NCBI GenBank assembly: GCA_963575745.1
Contig: CAUYUJ010020615.1
Span: forward strand, 400,736 to 464,735
Reading direction: 5' to 3'
From: Prorocentrum cordatum
Taxonomy: Eukaryota; Sar; Dinophyceae; Prorocentrales; Prorocentraceae
DNA length: 64,000 nucleotides
Shown: positions 60,004 through 64,000 of the stretch, piece after piece
Numbering within the stretch: position 1 is the first letter of the stretch
Layout of the letters: every line of letters begins with the position of its first letter
The notes under the pieces: model-generated
The model's database searches: none
What the model was told of the DNA's origin: nothing
Seen by the model: only the letters and a program-made list of their open reading frames with translations
Translations under genes and position numbers: made by a program

Positions 60004-60588
60004 AATGTCAGTTCCTTCCTCCTCGTCTTCCAATCCTCCTCGTCGTCCTCCTCCTCGTCCTCCTTCTTCTGCTCCCCTTACTTGTGGCGGCGCCCAACAC
60101 TGGTTGGCCCGCGTGGCAAAGGCTGTGATACGGCCTTTTCAAACCATAACAGTCAAGCGCCACCCCGGCCTGCGAGCCGCAGCCCCTGACCCAGAAAGGC
60201 GGGTGAACGAACCTCTGCTGGCCGTTCCTGGACGCCTTCGCTTTGCCAGGCCACGTCGCAGCGCAGAGAGGCACCAGGGGAAGGAGGAGGGCACCGAAGA
60301 GTCGAGTCAGTGGGAGATGCTGGGTGCCGCGCGCCCCCCGGCCTGGCCCCCCCGCGCGCTGCTGGGGGACAGCCTGGCTCGGCCGACGGGCCGCGCATTG
60401 CGGCCAAACGCCGCTCGGCGAGCACGCCCCGGGGCGGCCCTCGAGGATGAGGAAGAGGGGGAGGACGAGGAAGAGCAGGAGGAGGAGCAAGCGTCCCCGA
60501 GGGCGGTCCGTGCTGCATGAGGCCGCGCCCGACAAGTTCGAATGTCTTCGAACGCAGCCATGCATTATCTCGTGCAGCTTGCATTGAG
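60004..60588. other. Region with open frames but no firm exon
   Basis: The minus frame around 60080-60330 reads RLFGALLLPLVPLCAATWPG and FVHPPFWVRGCGSQAGVALD, a hydrophobic segment plus Cys-containing text; it might be an exon. The plus frame is also open to a stop at 60520 with acidic end EDEEEGEDEEEQEEE. Confidence 0.3.
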
Positions 60589-61150
60589 TCAGTACTCGTC
60601 GAAGGGGAAACAATCGGGTCCACCACACCCCATGGCCCATGGGAGTAGGATCAGCATGAGGCATGAGTTCATGGAAAAAAAAAAGTCGTTCAGCGACTCT
60701 CTGCCTTCAGCGAGGTAGCCGAATATTGTCCAGCTGCGAACCTCGGACTTGAAGAACTCCGGGTCGAAGGGGTCCTTTTCTAGCAGCTCGGCGGTGTACA
60801 CGAAGAGTTGGGCAGGACACTCGAGACCCTCCTTCGCCGCGTCTTCGCGGCACATATAGATAAACGAATATCCCAAATCCGTTATCATGGACATTACTTT
60901 CTTGCCTTCAAGCATCAAACGATTTGAATCTGATGCCGTCGTCTCGCGATTCTGTGACCTGCAAACAATGCGGTTGTCCCTCAGGTGCATGAACAAGGCG
61001 TCGATGCGGGCCAAGTCCGTTGCCATGTCAACAGCGAGCGCCTCCCGTGCGTCAACGGCGATTTCCCCAACCACATTGAAAGACTTCGCCACCGCACCGA
61101 CCTCCATCTCGAGGAGGACGATCGTCGAATTGCGACAAACCCCGCACGCC
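60589..61150 (-). CDS. Unrecognised protein, 3' exon
   Basis: Clean, non-repetitive frame: EMEVGAVAKSFNVVGEIAVD, AREALAVDMATDLARIDALF, MHLRDNRIVCRSQNRE ... LEGKKVMSMITDLGYSFIYM, LECPAQLFVYTAELLEKDPF, SEVRSWTIFGYLAEGRESLN, ending FPFDEY at 60589. It looks like a soluble alpha/beta protein end. The upstream border (near 61150) is not determined. It is probably from the same gene as 61239-61765 (same strand, adjacent), with a short intron between. I know no family for it. Confidence 0.5.
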
Positions 61151-61238
61151 ATCGGCACCCACTGCTTTGAACAAACCCAAGCCACGGTCAGACGAGACGA
61201 GGACTCCGCTGCCGAACGCAATCTCCCACAAATGCAAC

Positions 61239-61765
61239 TCAGAAGAACCAAGACAATGTCAGCTCCAAGCCGAGTGGAGCCAGACTCTCCGCGAGGTGCC
61301 GCAGGGCAGATTCGTTGCCTTGGAACCGCACGTGGTGGGTGAGCTGAACTTTGCGTATGTGCGTATGTAGAACACAAGCATCCAAGAGGTCGGAGAAATT
61401 ATGGATCTGCCATTTTGGTACCAAGTACGGTTCGGATACCGCCGTCATGTCGGAGGCGCTAGCGTGCTGGGTGAAGATGTCGCTGATGCTGTGGTGGCGG
61501 TCGTTGGCAGGAACGGACTTGGCACGACTAGACGTACACTGCCGCTGCCTGTAAGTCGGCAGCGCCTCCACGCTATTGAGCGTCTCCTCCATCCTGCGAA
61601 CTTGCATGCAAAGATCCTCCAGCACGAAGGGCTCTGGCTCGTACGCGACCTGCTGGGCTAGGAAAACAATGCTGTCGTTCTGGGCCTCGATCAGAGATCC
61701 TGCCGCGACCAGTGTGGCAACAAAGAGAATTGAATTGTTGAAAAACCGCCTGGCTCTTGACTATT
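61239..61765 (-). CDS. Unrecognised protein, exon with a hydrophobic helix
   Basis: Open from just after a TAG (about 61768) to 61239. Starts RRFFNNSILFVATLVAAGSL IEAQ, which could be a membrane helix or signal anchor, then NDSIVFLAQQVAYEPEPFV, LEDLCMQVRRMEETLNSVEA L (helical) and VPKWQIHNFSDLLDACVLHT. Codon usage is mixed, less GC-biased than nearby repeats. Likely the exon before 60589-61150. Confidence 0.45.
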
Positions 61766-62090
61766 AGCACAACTATCACTTTAGCGTCTGCTACAATGCA
61801 TGTTTTGGTGCGCCCGATCATACCACAACGCAGAAGGGTCGGGGAAAATACAAAGACAGCACCAAAAAATAACTGCGTGATAAACAAATATGCGGTATTA
61901 TTAATAATGCATAGGAGTAAATATAATTGAGGTTCTTATATTATAAATACCAATAGTAGTATTTATTATCATATATAATTATGGATACCATTGATCATAA
62001 ATTATGAATGATAGTGAAATACGATTCTGCCATTGCAACATTACTATTCATACAAACCTGGATCACGCAAAACACGAACAGATCTCATTA
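61766..62090. other. AT-rich island
   Basis: Between 61870 and 62020 the sequence is mostly A and T (TATTATTAATAATGCATAGG, TATATTATAAATACCAATAG), in strong contrast to its GC-rich surroundings. It may be a promoter, intergenic border, or a relic of AT-rich organelle or insertion DNA. Confidence 0.6.
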
Positions 62091-62945
62091 TACTTACGAT
62101 AGTGGGACGCATGGCACCACCGATAGCATGGCGACAAACTTAAGGCTCCCGAGCCCACATCTGGAGCCTCAAAGCCCCATGGGCGCCGCAAGAGCCACCC
62201 GAAGACCTCAATGCGTTTCACGCACGGACAGTTATGATATATGTCACAGAAATCATACAGCACCCCAACAAGCAACTACACACCTCCCAGGTGCGATTGC
62301 AAAGCTTACTTCTGTAAGGAAGCTCCACCCAAGGACGCAGACAGGTCAGGATAGACATCGCGCTGCCCAGGAACCCCCTAACCCTGAACCCATCGGCCAA
62401 GCACAGCGGCATTTGAACCGAAGGCCGCTACATCTTTGCCACCACAGCCTCAAACTTTCAAACTTCCCTCTGATCGGCGGGATGGCGCAAGCCCCACGGA
62501 GTAACGATGCCCGTCTTAAGTGCAAACAACGACTTGGAAATTGCGACCACGGGATGGCGCCGGGCGGCGGCAAGTTGTTCTGATCTCACAAAGTGCATCT
62601 GGCAAAGGCGGGGCCCCGTTCGTCTCAGCCCTCTTTCCCACCCACCCCCTTCGCAGCCTTCAGACCCCAGAATTGGCCAACGTAGATGGCCCGCCCGCGT
62701 CGCCGCCGCCGCCGCGACGCCACTGGCCCGCCCCTCTCAGTCGAGCGGGGAGGGTCCACGAGCAAGAAGACATCGATGGTAACATCAACGATGGAGAGGA
62801 ACGATCTCAACACATCCGAACGTGCTCCCCAGCAAGATCTCTCTGAGCGCAACTCTGCGCGCCTAACCCCTGAGCGCCGCCGCCCGCAGCAGGCCCTAGC
62901 TGCGGCGGCAGAGGCGCCCACTGCCGCCAAACCCTGCCGAGGCCC
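62091..62945. other. Unassigned sequence
   Basis: Several frames are open on both strands but none has splice borders or motifs. GCCGCCGCCGCGACGCCA at 62703-62720 is a small GCC patch. Confidence 0.4.
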
Positions 62946-63208
62946 TCAAGCCGCGCGGATCCTCTTGGCCCTGGCCTCCTTGGCTCGCTCGGCGAGCGAC
63001 TTCTTCTTCCCGACGGCGGCCTCAGCTGGCGGCGCAGCCCCGGCCGCGGCAGGAGGCCCGCTCGTCGAACTGGCGGGGGTAGAGGCGACGTCTGCAGCCT
63101 TTCGGCGGGACGCCGAGGGGCGATGGTGAACGGGGGGAGGCCTCGCCACCGAAGATGCGGTTATAAGAAGCCCCCAGGGCCCGCTGGAACAGCACATCTG
63201 TGGTGGAG
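62946..63208 (-). CDS. Possible 3' part of the edge gene
   Basis: Two frames carry plausible text: SSSTTDVLFQRALGASYNRI FGGEAS (63219-63140), then, in another frame, PPPVHHRPSASRRKAADVAS ... EAAVGKKKSLAERAKEARAK to a stop at 62946. They would continue the segment at 63209 only with an intron or frameshift near 63210 and another near 63140. Confidence 0.35.
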
Positions 63209-64000
63209 CTACTCCCCATTCGCCTGCCCTTCGGCGCGCCACCGAGCCTTCGCGGTGCCGTCGCGGTCGGCGACCGCGTCCGACGGCGCGACGCCGTCCC
63301 CCCACGCCTTCAAGTAGTCCTCCATCTGCTGGGTCAGCGTCACGCCGCTCGGCTTGAGCTCGAGCCGAAGCTGCTCGACGTTCTTCTTGGCCAGCGTGGG
63401 GTTGACCACGTCCTTCCACGCGACCTTCACTTTCCATATGAAGAATGTGAAGGCCACTGTCTCAACTCCAAGGTCGATGAGCTCCTTGGTTTTCTTCGTC
63501 ACCTCCGCTGATATCAAGGCGGGCTGACGATCGGCGTGAAGGACTTTGACCAAGCGCCTGTACTCCTTCATCAAAGACGTGAGCTTGCCGATGCCGCCGT
63601 ACTTGGGATTGTTCGTCAATGTCTCAATCATCACGTCATTACTGAGTAATGACTCTCTCACTGGTGCATAATTGGGGCAAGACGCCTCAACCTGCTCGCA
63701 GAGGGACTCGAGGTCCTTGGTCCAGGTCTCTGCGAACCGACTTTGGATAGTCAGCGATTGTTCCAACAAGACAGGCCCGAGAGCTTTGGGATTGACGAAC
63801 TGCTTTAAGATCGGAATGTGGGAAGCCACGTCCACGGACTCGCAGTCGCAGAGCTGCTTGGCATTCTCCTTCAGGAAGGCCTCGAATCCAGCATGGCGAG
63901 CCCGCGTGTCTTTCAAGACGTTAACCTGCGCCTGCGTGATCGCCCTCTTGTCGATCTTGGCATGGTTGAGTACCGCTTCGCCCAGGACGCGAGCCGCGGC
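63209..64000 (-). CDS. Unrecognised helical protein, runs off the window
   Basis: A 264-codon frame open to the window edge and closed by TAG at 63209-63211. Text: AKIDKRAITQAQVNVLKDTR, FEAFLKENAKQLCDCESVDV, FAETWTKDLESLCEQVEASC, NNPKYGGIGKLTSLMKEYRR LVKVLHADR, ETVAFTFFIWKVKVAWKDVV NPTLAKKNVEQLRLEL. Mostly amphipathic helix, no membrane segment beyond AFTFFIW, no known domain. Codons are balanced, unlike the repeats, so I take it as a real exon. Its 5' end lies outside. It could also be part of a repeated gene family or a gag-like ORF. Confidence 0.55.
   Translation of the reverse strand, partial: AAARVLGEAVLNHAKIDKRAITQAQVNVLKDTRARHAGFEAFLKENAKQLCDCESVDVASHIPILKQFVNPKALGPVLLEQSLTIQSRFAETWTKDLESLCEQVEASCPNYAPVRESLLSNDVMIETLTNNPKYGGIGKLTSLMKEYRRLVKVLHADRQPALISAEVTKKTKELIDLGVETVAFTFFIWKVKVAWKDVVNPTLAKKNVEQLRLELKPSGVTLTQQMEDYLKAWGDGVAPSDAVADRDGTAKARWRAEGQANGE

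Noticed and set aside
1-64000. tRNA, rRNA or other structural RNA genes
   Set aside because: I looked for T-loop-like GGTTCRA motifs and rRNA-like blocks and saw none I could fold; a covariance search would be needed to be sure.

Overview
The window looks like nuclear DNA of a dinoflagellate. One stretch (34440-34461, minus strand) is an exact copy of the 22-nt dinoflagellate spliced leader, and a second, slightly decayed copy lies at 53442-53463. The DNA is GC-rich, crowded with very long microsatellites, and carries several degenerate non-LTR retrotransposons. Candidate genes are broken into short exons with GT-AG, GC-AG and possibly GA-AG introns. I saw no rRNA or tRNA gene, CRISPR array or bacterial-type operon. 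The species cannot be fixed from the sequence; a Prorocentrum- or Symbiodiniaceae-like genome is a guess.

Two intron-rich genes can be pieced together on the minus strand from short open segments, checking splice dinucleotides, reading phase and family motifs. The first is a GT25-type glycosyltransferase (PF01755-like). Its exons run from about 59.7 kb down to 3.8 kb (59698-59770, 55599-55693, 39796-39949, 5516-5583, 4652-4722, 3804-3884, perhaps 2796-2870). In order they carry the VVNL-RR start, the LGC..SH..IW motif, the LEDD motif and the DWNL motif. The second is a NYN-domain (LabA/PIN-like) protein with eight candidate exons between 34742 and 13135. It lies on the same strand inside the roughly 34-kb intron between the third and fourth glycosyltransferase exons. 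Both are hand-made models without transcript support.

The introns hold retroelements and many short inverted-repeat (MITE-like or foldback) families. I distinguish F1 (foldback rich in CTTCTGAGAAGG), F2 (a related foldback pair), F3 (ATCGGCGATAG palindromes), F4 (TGCAGTC ends), F5 (GATCCAAGAAATCCGCG palindrome), F6 (hAT-like, CAGGG ends, 8-bp target duplication), F8 (TGGGTACGG ends), F9 (GGGACACACAAATC ends), F10 (AGAGTGACCTTTGGTGCG ends), F11 (GATGCATCGGCGATGC) and R1. Several are nested in each other. One inverted repeat ends exactly at a proposed splice acceptor, as introner elements do.

Retroelements: M1 (about 27990-34461, minus) is nearly complete, with the spliced leader, a RanBP2-type zinc finger, a coiled coil, an endonuclease, reverse transcriptase, RNase H and a Cys-containing tail. 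M2 (49560-53463), M3 (44672-49460) and M4 (41950-44260), all minus, and M5 (15086-16310, plus) are fragments. Tandem repeats include a 77-bp satellite (56976-57936), an 89-bp array (12085-12600), an 84-bp array (23255-23612), a 42-bp array (40385-41010), a GTGTCCCGT / GAGATCGATAGT block (38110-38780), and CCT/GGA/TTCTGC tracts up to 1.7 kb. At the right edge (60589-64000, minus) are larger open exons of one or two unrecognised protein genes.
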